NCBI GenBank assembly: GCA_964422365.1
Contig: CAYRAV010000060.1
Coordinates: forward strand, 1 to 18,643
DNA from: CAYRAV01 sp964422365
GTDB taxonomy: Bacteria; Bacillota; Clostridia; Lachnospirales; Lachnospiraceae
Reading direction: 5' to 3'
Length of the DNA: 18,643 nt
In this document: in pieces, positions 1 through 7,976 of the stretch
How the letters are laid out: each line of letters begins with the position of its first letter
Numbering within the stretch: position 1 is the stretch's first letter
Notes under the pieces: generated by a model
The model's input: only the letters and a program-made list of their open reading frames with translations
Told to the model about the DNA's origin: nothing
Databases searched by the model: none
Made by a program: the position numbers and the translations under genes

Positions 1-1
1 T

Positions 2-325
2 GGAGCAGACTTTGTTGTTAGCGATTTAGAAAGTGACGAAGGAACACTTCATCTGGCCGAAGCATTAGAGCAAATAGGAAAACTTGCTATGGGAGAAGAT
101 ATAGATGAAGCGGATGGAGGAACAGATGAAAATTTTGTACCAAACGGACTTTTTACTGACTATTATATCAGAACACAAGAGACATCTGTGAACGATCTTC
201 CACAGATACAACAGGAGCGGGAACGGATTTTCGCTGATTATGAATTTATTAAAAAACATCCTGATGAAGAAACATTTGCATCACAAATGGCACTATATAA
301 GAAACTTGCACTACCAATAGTATAA
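2..325 (+). CDS. 3' end of an unknown plus-strand gene (partial)
   Basis: An open frame enters from the left edge and continues for 107 codons to a TAA stop at 323-325. The visible part is strongly acidic, with Asp/Glu-rich stretches such as GEDIDEADGGTDE followed by a charged, probably helical segment (QIQQERERIFADYEF) and a short hydrophobic end (LALPIV). I recognise no catalytic motif, membrane segment or known domain. It is the only convincing plus-strand gene in the window and converges on the next gene, with a strong two-way terminator between them. The methionine at 89 is probably internal, because the frame is open back to the window edge. Function unknown. Confidence 0.7.
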   Translation, partial: GADFVVSDLESDEGTLHLAEALEQIGKLAMGEDIDEADGGTDENFVPNGLFTDYYIRTQETSVNDLPQIQQERERIFADYEFIKKHPDEETFASQMALYKKLALPIV

Positions 326-371
326 CCAACCAAACTATCTTTTTTTAATTCTGTTTGCCTTAAAACAAGAA

Positions 372-416
372 AAAATATGCCGTAAAAGAACTCTAATCTC
401 TCTTACGGCATATTTT
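372..416. terminator. bidirectional Rho-independent terminator
   Basis: A 14-bp perfect stem (AAAATATGCCGTAA at 372-385 with TTACGGCATATTTT at 403-416) encloses a 17-nt loop. The A-run on one side and T-run on the other allow it to work in both directions. It sits between the convergent stops at 325 and 452. Confidence 0.88.
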
Positions 417-451
417 GTTACAATCCGCATCCTTTTGCATAACCAAATCAT

Positions 452-1387
452 TTATAACAGTTCATCCAGATTGAGGCCTTTTAAATCATCCTCAATTAAC
501 AATTCTTCGTCCATTATGCGCTTTACTTCTCTTTGCACTTTTTCATGCTTTACTGCAGCATTTTGTAATTCACTGATAGAATCCTGTATATTCATCTGCT
601 CTGTTCGGGCACTGTCTTTTTCTGTTCTCTGTTCTTCTTCCTTCTTCTCTTCCTCTTTCTTTTCCTGTGCCTCTTCGTTTTCTTTTATGTCATTGTCAAT
701 CTTATCTTTTCCTTCTTCAAACAACATTCCAAGAGCTGTCTGTTTTGCTTCTTCCATAATGGCATCTGCCTCTTTTTGTGCATCTACCATTGGATGTTCT
801 TTTAGCAATTCCACCTTAAAATCATCTATGGCCTGCCCTGCAGCTTTTTTTCTTTCTCTGTCATTATCAATTTCATTTGTATGAATATCTTGCATTACTT
901 CACAAGTTAAAATGTCTTTCTGTGAATCAGGTATTGCTGCTAACGTTTCCTTGTCTTCGGCAGTAAGTTTTTCAGGCTGTGTCAGGCTTTTTCTAATCAA
1001 CCCCTTATGGCTCCGGTCAATATCTTCTTCTGCTACACCATAAGATTCCATAAACTTTTCCTTTGAATCACCCAAACCCTTTATTTGCTCCGATCTGGTT
1101 TTTATATCTTCTGATGCCTGGTCTATTCTCTCTTCATATCCTGTAAGAATATCATCATTTCCCAAATCATTGACCAACTGGTCCACTAATTTTTTTAATG
1201 CCCTTTTTTGCGCATTTTCCTTTACCCCTGCCACAGAATTTTGCTCTAATGCTTTTACATTTCCAGCATAAATTGTTCCGTTTTTCAGCTGTTTTTCTGT
1301 ATCTTTTTCATTTTCTGACACAGCCTTTGCATTTGTTGTGTAAAACTGATAATTTTCTTCATTTAGATTCCATTGTATCCCTTTCAT
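452..1387 (-). CDS. uncharacterised acidic coiled-coil protein
   Basis: Hypothetical protein of 311 residues. The start is the ATG at 1387, which has a perfect AGGAGG (1394-1399) six bases upstream; a more upstream in-frame ATG at 1420 has no comparable site. No signal peptide or membrane segment is visible, so it is probably cytoplasmic or exported by a non-Sec route. The sequence is almost entirely polar and probably helical: an N-terminal region (about 1-60), a middle region with GLGDSKEKFMESYGVAEED near 104-122, and a Lys/Glu-only coiled coil at about 234-256. The C-terminus is acidic and leucine-containing (GLNLDELL). I recall similar proteins as uncharacterised in Lachnospiraceae-type clostridia, but cannot name the family. 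It is a single gene, ending at the two-way terminator. Function unknown. Confidence 0.85.
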   Translation of the reverse strand: MKGIQWNLNEENYQFYTTNAKAVSENEKDTEKQLKNGTIYAGNVKALEQNSVAGVKENAQKRALKKLVDQLVNDLGNDDILTGYEERIDQASEDIKTRSEQIKGLGDSKEKFMESYGVAEEDIDRSHKGLIRKSLTQPEKLTAEDKETLAAIPDSQKDILTCEVMQDIHTNEIDNDRERKKAAGQAIDDFKVELLKEHPMVDAQKEADAIMEEAKQTALGMLFEEGKDKIDNDIKENEEAQEKKEEEKKEEEQRTEKDSARTEQMNIQDSISELQNAAVKHEKVQREVKRIMDEELLIEDDLKGLNLDELL

Positions 1388-1465
1388 AAAATACCTCCTA
1401 TCCTGTTGTATATGTATCATAATGTTTATAAAAAATTTATGTTTTATAAACTACTGAGAGCTTAT

Positions 1466-1522
1466 AAATTTTCGTAACCGCTTGCACATAGGACTTTACA
1501 CCTTACGGACTGTTACAAATTT
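1466..1522. repeat. conserved-loop hairpin, copy 1
   Basis: AAATTT-TC-GTAAC (1466-1478) pairs with GTTAC-AAATTT (1512-1522), leaving a two-base bulge. The loop contains GCACATAGGA (1484-1493) and CTTTACACCTTACGG. The loop resembles those of the hairpins at 6388-6450 and 11188-11246, sharing the ACATAGGA block and a CTTAC-type block. This is the most divergent of the three copies. It lies in the leader or upstream region of the coiled-coil gene. Confidence 0.5.
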
Positions 1523-1580
1523 CCAAACATTATATTTGCTATATATTTCGGCATATATATGAAAAAATGTAATAGTTCAG

Positions 1581-1663
1581 CCATGCCAATTCATCATTTG
1601 CCAAAATATATATTTTTTTCACTAAAAAATAAATTGATTGACTGACAAATGATGAATTGATGG
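1581..1663. repeat. long inverted repeat with CATCATTTG arms
   Basis: CAATTCATCATTTG (1587-1600) is the exact reverse complement of CAAATGATGAATTG (1646-1659), and flanking CCAT/ATGG extends the arms with a small bulge. The spacer of about 45 bases is AT-rich. The left arm follows GTTCAGCCATGCC (1575-1587), a sequence seen at the ends of other repeats in this window. It lies just downstream of the nadE stop, so it may also help end that transcript. The remainder of the 1388-1698 gap shows no ORF. Confidence 0.7.
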
Positions 1664-1698
1664 TGTCTGCCATATAGAAATAATTGTATTTGTCGTTT

Positions 1699-3705
1699 TT
1701 ATCGTACCACTACAGCCTCCAATTCCTTCATCCACATTGCTGCACAGGCATCACTAGGCATTCTTAAATCTCCCCGTGGTGACACAGCCACACTTCCAAC
1801 CTTTGGTCCATCAGGCAGGCAGGACCGTTTAAACTGCTGTGCAAAGAAACGACGGTAGAAGTTATTAAGCCATTTTAAAATAACTTCATTTTCATATTCC
1901 CCTTCAAATGCTTCTTTTGCCAGCCTGTACACTTTAGAAGGTTCATATCCGTACCGCAGAATATAGTACAGAAAGAAATCATGTAATTCATAAGGTCCTA
2001 CAATATCCTCTGTTTTCTGTGCAATTTTTCCATCTTTTGGCGGCAGCAGCTCAGGGCTGACAGGAGTGTCTAATATATCTTTTAGTACTTTTTGCAAAGA
2101 TTCACTCTCCACTGTACTTGCATAATAACTAACCAGATATCTGACTAATGTTTTTGGAACAGAACAGTTTACCCCATACATAGACATATGATCGCCATTA
2201 TATGTTGCCCACCCAAGAGCCAGCTCGGACATATCTCCTGTTCCAATGACCATACCATTATTCTGATTGGCAATATTCATTAAAATCTGCGTACGCTCTC
2301 TTGCCTGTGCATTTTCATAAGTAATATCATGAACATTTATATCATGGTCTAAATCTCGTAAATGAATGGTCACCGCTTCATGAATTTTAATTTCTTTTAA
2401 TGTAACATGGAGTTCCTCCGCCAGTATGAGTGCGTTGTCATAAGTCCTGTCTGTCGTTCCAAAACATGGCATAGTGACTGCTATAATGTCACTTCGGTCT
2501 TTCTGTAACAAATCATAGGCTTTTACAGTTACCAAAAGTGCCAGTGTAGAATCCAGACCGCCTGACAATCCAATTACTGCACTCTTGCAGTTTGTATGAG
2601 CAAGACGTTTTTTCAGCCCTGCTGCCTGTATGGACAAAATCTCATCGCATCTGTAGTCTCTTTCTGTCTGATTGGCAGGTACAAATGGAGTTTTATCATA
2701 TTTTCTTGTTAATTTACTTACTGGAAGCTGTCCACTGCCTTCATATGCTTCCTCATCTTCAGACCAGTTTCTTCCTAATGCATATTCAAATGTAACAACT
2801 TCATATCCTAACTCTGATGGATCTTTTTCCTCATATGTGCTAAGCCTTCTTCTTTCATGAATTAACTTCTGTATATCAATTTCAGAAATGACACATGTAT
2901 TGTCAAACCGTTTGCTTTCTGCTAAAATGCTTCCATTTTCTGCAATAATGTTATGACCGCCATAAACCAAATCAGTAGTAGACTCCCCTTCTCCTGCATC
3001 TGCATAAATATAACCGCACACTAATCGCGCAGATTGATTTCTAACCAGTTCCCTGCGGTAACTATCTTTTCCTGTTATTTCGTCGCTGGCGGACAGATTT
3101 GCAATAATTGCAGCGCCTGCCTGTGCATGATAAGAAGAAGGAGGAATTGGTACCCAGACATCCTCACAGATTTCCACTCCGATTACAAGATCAACTAAAT
3201 TCTCACACTGAAACAATAATTTTGTCCCAAACGGAATCTCCTCACCATTGTTTAAAAGAATTCCTGTTCTTGGATTTTGCAGCATTTCATAAACAACTTC
3301 TTCATTCCCTGACATAAAATGTCTTGCTTCATAGAATTCCGAGTAATTAGGCAGATGAGTCTTTGGCACCATACCAAGTACCCTTCCATTCTGCACCACA
3401 GCTGCTACATTATATAGTTTTCCATATCTTACATAAGGAAGACCCACAATTGCTAAAATTTCCATACCAGCCATTGCATGGGCAATTTTTATCAACTGCT
3501 CCCTGGCAGTACGCAGCAGCGTATCCTGCAAAAATAAATCACCGCATGTATAGCCTGTTATGCATAATTCAGGAAACACAACAATCTTTACCTCTTCCTT
3601 TTCACATTTTTTAATAATCTCCAAAATCTGATTTGCATTGTACTCGCAATCTGCCACTTTAATGTCTGGTGTGGCTGCACATACTTTTATAAAACCATGT
3701 ATCAT
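1699..3705 (-). CDS. nadE: glutamine-dependent NAD+ synthetase
   Basis: This 668-residue cytoplasmic enzyme makes NAD+ from nicotinate adenine dinucleotide, ATP and glutamine, the last step of NAD synthesis. The N-terminal nitrilase-type glutaminase domain (about 1-290) shows the expected Glu-Lys-Cys triad: E46 in FPELCITGY, K115 in PKTHLPNYSEFYE and C180 in EICEDVW. The C-terminal ATP-pyrophosphatase synthetase domain has the P-loop SGGLDS at 381-386 and GTGDMSELALGW further on. The two-domain length fits the glutamine-using class rather than the short ammonia-only NadE. The start ATG at 3705 is preceded by AAGGA nine bases upstream. The 151-bp gap to the upstream glycosyltransferase gene carries a dispersed repeat, so cotranscription is uncertain. 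No riboswitch was recognised. Confidence 0.96.
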   Translation of the reverse strand: MIHGFIKVCAATPDIKVADCEYNANQILEIIKKCEKEEVKIVVFPELCITGYTCGDLFLQDTLLRTAREQLIKIAHAMAGMEILAIVGLPYVRYGKLYNVAAVVQNGRVLGMVPKTHLPNYSEFYEARHFMSGNEEVVYEMLQNPRTGILLNNGEEIPFGTKLLFQCENLVDLVIGVEICEDVWVPIPPSSYHAQAGAAIIANLSASDEITGKDSYRRELVRNQSARLVCGYIYADAGEGESTTDLVYGGHNIIAENGSILAESKRFDNTCVISEIDIQKLIHERRRLSTYEEKDPSELGYEVVTFEYALGRNWSEDEEAYEGSGQLPVSKLTRKYDKTPFVPANQTERDYRCDEILSIQAAGLKKRLAHTNCKSAVIGLSGGLDSTLALLVTVKAYDLLQKDRSDIIAVTMPCFGTTDRTYDNALILAEELHVTLKEIKIHEAVTIHLRDLDHDINVHDITYENAQARERTQILMNIANQNNGMVIGTGDMSELALGWATYNGDHMSMYGVNCSVPKTLVRYLVSYYASTVESESLQKVLKDILDTPVSPELLPPKDGKIAQKTEDIVGPYELHDFFLYYILRYGYEPSKVYRLAKEAFEGEYENEVILKWLNNFYRRFFAQQFKRSCLPDGPKVGSVAVSPRGDLRMPSDACAAMWMKELEAVVVR

Positions 3706-3788
3706 CTCTATTCATCCTTTCTATCCGCTTAGGAACTGTTTAATGAATAACTTTTCATATTGCTTATCTTTTTTCTAATAGCATGCTC

Positions 3789-3820
3789 TAGAGCGTGTTT
3801 GAAAATTGCTTGTTACAAGG
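3789..3820 (+). repeat. TAGAGCGTGTTTGAAAATT dispersed repeat, copy A
   Basis: TAGAGCGTGTTTGAAAATT (3789-3807) continues as GCTTGTTACAAGG. The same 19-mer occurs in reverse at 6346-6364, and close variants occur at 8562-8578 (reverse), 11263-11279 and 12830-12848. It overlaps the palindrome GCTCTAGAGC and is followed by CACAATCTGCATGCCC, which is also found beside the 6346 copy. Intergenic, between nadE and the PIG-V-like gene. Confidence 0.8.
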
Positions 3821-3856
3821 TGTGCATCACAATCTGCATGCCCTAAACATTTTTTA

Positions 3857-5167
3857 TTACAAAATCTGTTTCCATGTTAAAAATCCCATTAAAATAATTC
3901 CAAATAGCATTGAACTAATTGTTACAATCCATTTATCTGCTTCTTCATGCTCATCCGAAAATACTGCCATAATCAAAAACATTGGAAAGGCAACTGACAT
4001 ATATCTTCCACTGCTGATTAACCAGCTTTGCATATAATTCATAATCACATAGAACACCAAAAATAAAGTATATTTATTATGGACTCTGCGTATTCCATAA
4101 AAAAGTAAAACGGCTGCCAATACAAACAAAAAAATTGCTGTTGTACCTGCGGTAAATCTCGTTACTCCAGTCAGTTCTCCGCTAAAAGTCCTACGCCAAA
4201 TCTCTGACACAGTCTTACCAAAATACTGTGCTCCATTTCCCCACACAGTTGACTGGTATTCCATAAACTTAAATGGGTCTTTTGTCACTCTATAATTGAT
4301 ATACAGATAAATGCAGATTCCCACTAGCATAAACGGAATCCAAATCGCTTTTGTAAAGATATTTTTTACTAATTCTTTTCCCTGTTTTTCTTTTATCATT
4401 GTAAATGGTTTATAATATTCCAACCACTCTATCCCAGCTACTCCCATTAAGATAATGCCCTGCATTCTTGATAATCCCGCTAATGCACCTGTGACTCCAA
4501 CAAGCCACCATTTATGCCTTTTCGTATAATAAAAACATGCCGATGCCAGCATGAAAAATGTACTCTCCGGCATCATGGCACCAAAGAAAAGTGCAAATGG
4601 AAAAACTGACAGATAAATTAATGATTTTTTTGCAATATTTTTTCCATAATCTAAAGCCATGGCACCAAAAAAATAACAGGAACCTACTATATAACACAAT
4701 GTAGACATAATCAGTGCAGATATGCTCACATTAGGAATAACCAAATTTGCTGCTTTAATCAGCCATGCATATAATGGAAAAAATGCCAATGTAGTGTACA
4801 TTCCATTTTCCTGATATCCTTCATAACCCAACGTAGCAATTCTAATATAATTATTCGCATCCCATTTTAACCATTCATTTAAAAACTGACTGCCATTTAC
4901 CGGTGTAGCATCATTCAAATAAAAACGCATGGCTATCGCACTAATAACATAAATCACAATTCTAAAAATCAATGCTGCCATTGCCACTCTCACATAATCC
5001 TTTTTTGTGGGTTCATAACTTGTGTAACTTTTTTTCTTTTCCAATATCCAGCCTAATATTTTATTGCTGCTTTTATTTTCTGATATACCAGCATAGCAAA
5101 AAACACGTATCAGTCCTACAGCTGCTACAATCCATATCGCAGCAGATGCAATTATATTAATTAACAT
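3857..5167 (-). CDS. PIG-V-like polytopic membrane glycosyltransferase
   Basis: Integral membrane protein of 436 residues with roughly nine to eleven hydrophobic segments, starting with an N-terminal one (about 2-24). Family features of PIG-V/GPI mannosyltransferase II-like enzymes are visible: an early lumenal/outer-face WD motif (W102-D103) in EWLKWDANNYIRIATLGY, then FFPLYAW (129-135), FPFALFFGAMMPEST, and ALAGLSRMQG. Such enzymes take the sugar from a polyprenyl-phosphate carrier on the outer face of the membrane; the bacterial acceptor is not evident from sequence. The gene directly before it (38-bp gap) encodes a GT2 enzyme of the type that makes the lipid-linked sugar, so the two probably form a donor-and-transfer pair. 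Start ATG at 5167 has AAAGGAG seven bases upstream. Sugar identity (mannose or other hexose) is inference. Confidence 0.85.
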   Translation of the reverse strand: MLINIIASAAIWIVAAVGLIRVFCYAGISENKSSNKILGWILEKKKSYTSYEPTKKDYVRVAMAALIFRIVIYVISAIAMRFYLNDATPVNGSQFLNEWLKWDANNYIRIATLGYEGYQENGMYTTLAFFPLYAWLIKAANLVIPNVSISALIMSTLCYIVGSCYFFGAMALDYGKNIAKKSLIYLSVFPFALFFGAMMPESTFFMLASACFYYTKRHKWWLVGVTGALAGLSRMQGIILMGVAGIEWLEYYKPFTMIKEKQGKELVKNIFTKAIWIPFMLVGICIYLYINYRVTKDPFKFMEYQSTVWGNGAQYFGKTVSEIWRRTFSGELTGVTRFTAGTTAIFLFVLAAVLLFYGIRRVHNKYTLFLVFYVIMNYMQSWLISSGRYMSVAFPMFLIMAVFSDEHEEADKWIVTISSMLFGIILMGFLTWKQIL

Positions 5168-5205
5168 ATCATTTCTCCTTTATTTATTATTATTATTCAG
5201 CCATG

Positions 5206-6138
5206 TTACAGGTTGTCTTCATCTATAATATAAACTGGTCTGTTCTTAATTTCCAAGTACATCTTTGCTATATATTGTCCAATGATGCCAAAACAAAACA
5301 ATTGTATCCCTCCTAAAAATGTAACGATGCATACCATAGATGCCCATCCGTCTACCGGATCCCCAAACAAGACTTTTCTTACTATAATAACAATGGTAGC
5401 CAGCATGGCTAAAAAACAAAATATAATTCCAATAAGAGAGGAAATCATCAATGGTGTTGTTGTAAACGCTGCTATTCCTTGTATACTGTACTTAAACAAA
5501 GACCAGAATGACCACTTTGTCTCTCCTGCTACACGTTCTACATTTTCAAATTCAATCCACTTATTATGGAACCCCACCCATCCAAACAATCCTTTGGAGA
5601 ATCTGTTGTATTCTTTTAACTCTAAAAGTGCATTTACATATTTCCGATTCATAAGCCGGAAATCCCTTGCCCCATCCACTATTTCAACATCAGACATTTT
5701 ATTGATAATCTTATAAAACATTCTTGCAAAAAAGGAACGAATTGGCGGTTCTCCCTTTCTTGTTACCCTTCGTGTTGCTACAGAATCATATCCTTCTTTC
5801 GTGATTGCAGCATACATTTGGGGCAAAAGGCTTGGAGGATCTTGCAAATCAGCATCCATAATGGCAATCAAATCACCTTTGGCATACTGCAATCCTGCAT
5901 ACATAGCAGCCTCTTTTCCAAAATTTCTGGAAAATGAGATATACTTTACTCTACTGTCCTTCTTAGCAATTTCTTTCATAGTTTGTATTGTACCATCTTT
6001 AGAACCATCATTTACTAATATAATCTCAAATTCCTGTTCTGCCATTTTATCCATCACTAAATTTGCTTCTTTCATAAATAAGGGCAGCATCTCCCTTTCA
6101 TTATAGCATGGTACAATAATTGATATTAGTGTTCCCAT
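5206..6138 (-). CDS. GT2 polyprenyl-phosphate glycosyltransferase (DPM1/GtrB type)
   Basis: A 310-residue family 2 glycosyltransferase that likely moves a hexose from a nucleotide sugar to polyprenyl phosphate at the inner membrane face. The GT-A domain comes first: VPCYNE (9-14), NDGSKDGT (43-50) and the metal-binding DADLQD (95-100), followed by RFSKGLFGWVGF, typical of the GtrB/DPM1 group. Two hydrophobic segments near residues 228-258 and 268-292 anchor the C-terminus, as in GtrB, CsbB and YkcC-like proteins. Start ATG at 6138 is preceded by AAAAGGAG. It is the first gene of an operon with the PIG-V-like transferase and has its own promoter (6226-6254). The sugar transferred cannot be told from sequence. 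Confidence 0.92.
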   Translation of the reverse strand: MGTLISIIVPCYNEREMLPLFMKEANLVMDKMAEQEFEIILVNDGSKDGTIQTMKEIAKKDSRVKYISFSRNFGKEAAMYAGLQYAKGDLIAIMDADLQDPPSLLPQMYAAITKEGYDSVATRRVTRKGEPPIRSFFARMFYKIINKMSDVEIVDGARDFRLMNRKYVNALLELKEYNRFSKGLFGWVGFHNKWIEFENVERVAGETKWSFWSLFKYSIQGIAAFTTTPLMISSLIGIIFCFLAMLATIVIIVRKVLFGDPVDGWASMVCIVTFLGGIQLFCFGIIGQYIAKMYLEIKNRPVYIIDEDNL

Positions 6139-6225
6139 CTCAGTCTCCTTTTATAAAAACATACTTTTGTTTGATTGCATTTTGCTAGACCTGTATCTTA
6201 GAAACCATTTGGCAATCTTTTACTC

Positions 6226-6254
6226 ATTATATCATACAATCACTATTTATCCAA
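6226..6254 (-). promoter_or_regulatory. SigA-type promoter of the GT2/PIG-V operon
   Basis: Reading on the minus strand, TTGGAT (6249-6254) and TATAAT (6226-6231) are separated by 17 bases. The predicted start is near 6219, giving a leader of about 80 bases before the ATG at 6138. Confidence 0.75.
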
Positions 6255-6282
6255 CATCCATATAATTTGCGTTTGCTCATTT

Positions 6283-6632
6283 TTGTAACAGTTCAGCCAC
6301 ACAGAAATGATTCTACAAAGCGGGGGCATGCAGATTGTGGCAATGAATTTTCAAACACGCTCTAGCATGTTACAGTTCGACTATATAGAAAATAGTTGTA
6401 CAATCTGCAGGTGAAACTTGCTCACTAAGGTCAGATTGTACAACTATTTCTACAAGGTGGACATTCAACATAAATCATTTGCCAGCCAATCCATAATTTT
6501 TTTGTTCCAAATAGATATTCCGGCAAATGATGTTCATCCAGCTATGCTTCAAAGAGCATACCACAATTCATTTCTACTTGGACCTGCGGACTTTATCTGA
6601 TAAAATTACCACAATGGGTGTGCTTTGCACCA
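6283..6632. repeat. composite intergenic repeat cluster
   Basis: Most of the 573-bp gap between the iPGM-like gene and the GT2 operon is repeat material with no credible ORF. In order: an element end TGTAACAGTTCAGCC (about 6285-6299); GCATGCAGATTGTG; the reverse copy of the TAGAGCGTGTTTGAAAATT repeat (6346-6364); a second element-like end TGTTACAGTTCGACT (about 6369-6383); the conserved-loop hairpin (6388-6450); an inverted repeat ATCATTTGCC/GGCAAATGAT (6474-6483, 6522-6531); a small hairpin TATGCT/AGCATA (6543-6560); and GGTGTGCTTTGCACC (about 6617-6631). It looks like repeats inserted beside or into one another. Confidence 0.65.
6388..6450. repeat. conserved-loop hairpin, copy 2
   Basis: An 18-bp perfect stem (6390-6407 with 6432-6449, arm AAATAGTTGTACAATCTG) plus an outer G-C pair past one bulged A. 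The 24-base loop contains CTTGCTCACTAAGG, matching the loop of the 11188-11246 copy at 12 of 13 positions over CTTRCTCACTAAG. Confidence 0.85.
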
Positions 6633-6664
6633 AAAAATAATGATGAATACACTCATATTTTGAA

Positions 6665-6691
6665 TGAAAAATCCCCCATTAGATGGCAGAT
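6665..6691 (-). terminator. probable terminator of the iPGM-like gene
   Basis: On the minus strand ATCTGCCAT (6691-6683), a three-base loop and ATGGGGGAT (6679-6671) form a nine-position stem with one mismatch, followed by TTTTC. It lies about 20 bases downstream of the stop at 6712. Confidence 0.55.
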
Positions 6692-6711
6692 AATATTTAT
6701 TTTGTATGTTA

Positions 6712-7914
6712 CTATTTAAAAAACAACTTATCCATCATTTTATATCCATTTTCCTCATAGATACCACTTTTTTCTGCTTCCACTTCGTTATAATTCCATG
6801 TTTTGTCAAGCTCCATTGTGCTGTCATATAACATATATGGTACCGGATTAGAAGTATGGGTTCTGCATGAAATCGGAGTTGGATGGTCAGGCATTACTAA
6901 CATTCTAAAGTCAACACCTGCCTTTTTCAATTCGTCATACACCACCTGAATGACTTTTGCATCTAATGATTCGATTGCCTCGATTTTATTTGGAATACTT
7001 CCCTGATGTCCCATTTCGTCTGGTGCTTCTACATGAATATAAGCAAAATCATAATCATCTTTTACAAGCGCATCTACAGCAGCCATTGCTTTTCCTTTAT
7101 AATTTGTATGCAGTGTTCCATCTGCTCCTTCTACAACAATGTTTCTCATACCTGCACCAACTGCAATCCCTTTCAATAAATCCACAGCAGATATCATAAC
7201 ACCTTTCTTTCCTGTTTTTTCCTCAAACGAATCAAGTGCAGGTCTTGTTCCGGCCCCCCAGAACCAGATTGAATTTGCTTTATTTAATCCCTTTTCCGCC
7301 CTTGCTATATTGACAGGATGGTTATTTAAAATATCATAACTCTTTTTCATCATCTCTTTTAGTTTTTCATCTTTTGGCAGATATTCTCCAATGACTTTTC
7401 CTAAAATATCATGAGGCGGTGTCAGTTTTACTACTTCACCTTTATTCCAAATGGTCAAATGTCTATAGCTGGTTCCAATATAAAACCAGTACATCTCATC
7501 TTCAAGTTCTTTCTTTACCGCCTCAATTAACTGTGCAGCTTCTTCTGTTGAAATCTCACCTGAGCTATGGTCTAAAATTGTCTTCTGTTCATATGGCAAA
7601 TCATCCTCTGATACTGTTACAACATTGCAGCGCAGTGCAATATCTGTGTCTTTCATATCTACACCAATGCTCAATGCTTCTAATGGAGAACGTCCTGTAT
7701 AATATTTTTTGGGATTATATCCCATTACTGCTAAGTTTGCAGTATCACTCCCCGGTGCCATTCCTTCCGGAATTGTGTGTACCATTCCAATTTCTGATTT
7801 CTTTGATAAGAAATCCATCGCTGGCGTTTTTGCATATGCCAATGGGGTCTTTCCTTCTAATGATTCGATTGGCTCATCCGCCATGCCATCTCCTAAAACT
7901 ACAATATATTTCAT
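6712..7914 (-). CDS. iPGM/alkaline-phosphatase-superfamily protein, candidate homoserine kinase
   Basis: A 400-residue cytoplasmic protein of the archaeal-type cofactor-independent phosphoglycerate mutase family. Metal-centre motifs of the superfamily are present: GDGMAD (D9), the nucleophile region APGSDTAN (S56-D57), HVEAPDEMGHQG, and MPDHPTP. A relative of this family has been proposed as a homoserine kinase in organisms lacking the usual GHMP-type ThrB (as I recall, TIGR02535, 'proposed homoserine kinase'). Its position next to homoserine dehydrogenase and an ACT regulator supports that role. The alternative is glycolytic interconversion of 2- and 3-phosphoglycerate; sequence motifs alone do not decide. 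Start ATG at 7914 has AAGGAAG eight bases upstream. The gene is separated from hom by 661 bp with a terminator, so it is probably transcribed from its own promoter. Confidence 0.9.
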   Translation of the reverse strand: MKYIVVLGDGMADEPIESLEGKTPLAYAKTPAMDFLSKKSEIGMVHTIPEGMAPGSDTANLAVMGYNPKKYYTGRSPLEALSIGVDMKDTDIALRCNVVTVSEDDLPYEQKTILDHSSGEISTEEAAQLIEAVKKELEDEMYWFYIGTSYRHLTIWNKGEVVKLTPPHDILGKVIGEYLPKDEKLKEMMKKSYDILNNHPVNIARAEKGLNKANSIWFWGAGTRPALDSFEEKTGKKGVMISAVDLLKGIAVGAGMRNIVVEGADGTLHTNYKGKAMAAVDALVKDDYDFAYIHVEAPDEMGHQGSIPNKIEAIESLDAKVIQVVYDELKKAGVDFRMLVMPDHPTPISCRTHTSNPVPYMLYDSTMELDKTWNYNEVEAEKSGIYEENGYKMMDKLFFK

Positions 7915-7976
7915 GATTGATACTTCCTTTCTTGATTCTATAATCCCTGCAACTCTATGTATTTTTTCTTTGTTTA

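Noticed and set aside
435..884. 149-codon plus-strand ORF rich in Ser and Phe
   Set aside because: It lies antisense to the coiled-coil gene. Its Ser/Phe/Cys-rich composition is what the reverse of Lys/Glu-rich codons gives, and it has no ribosome site.
1388..1420. Upstream start (ATG at 1420) for the coiled-coil gene
   Set aside because: The perfect AGGAGG lies inside this extension and serves the ATG at 1387.
5282..5716. 144-codon plus-strand ORF
   Set aside because: Antisense to the GT2 gene, with no start context and no recognisable protein features.
6418..6600. 60-codon plus-strand ORF in the repeat cluster
   Set aside because: It runs through the loop and arms of two hairpins, and has no ribosome site or protein-like composition.
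7419..7916. 165-codon plus-strand ORF
   Set aside because: Antisense to the iPGM-like gene, which has clear family motifs. The Leu/Ser/His-rich translation is a shadow.
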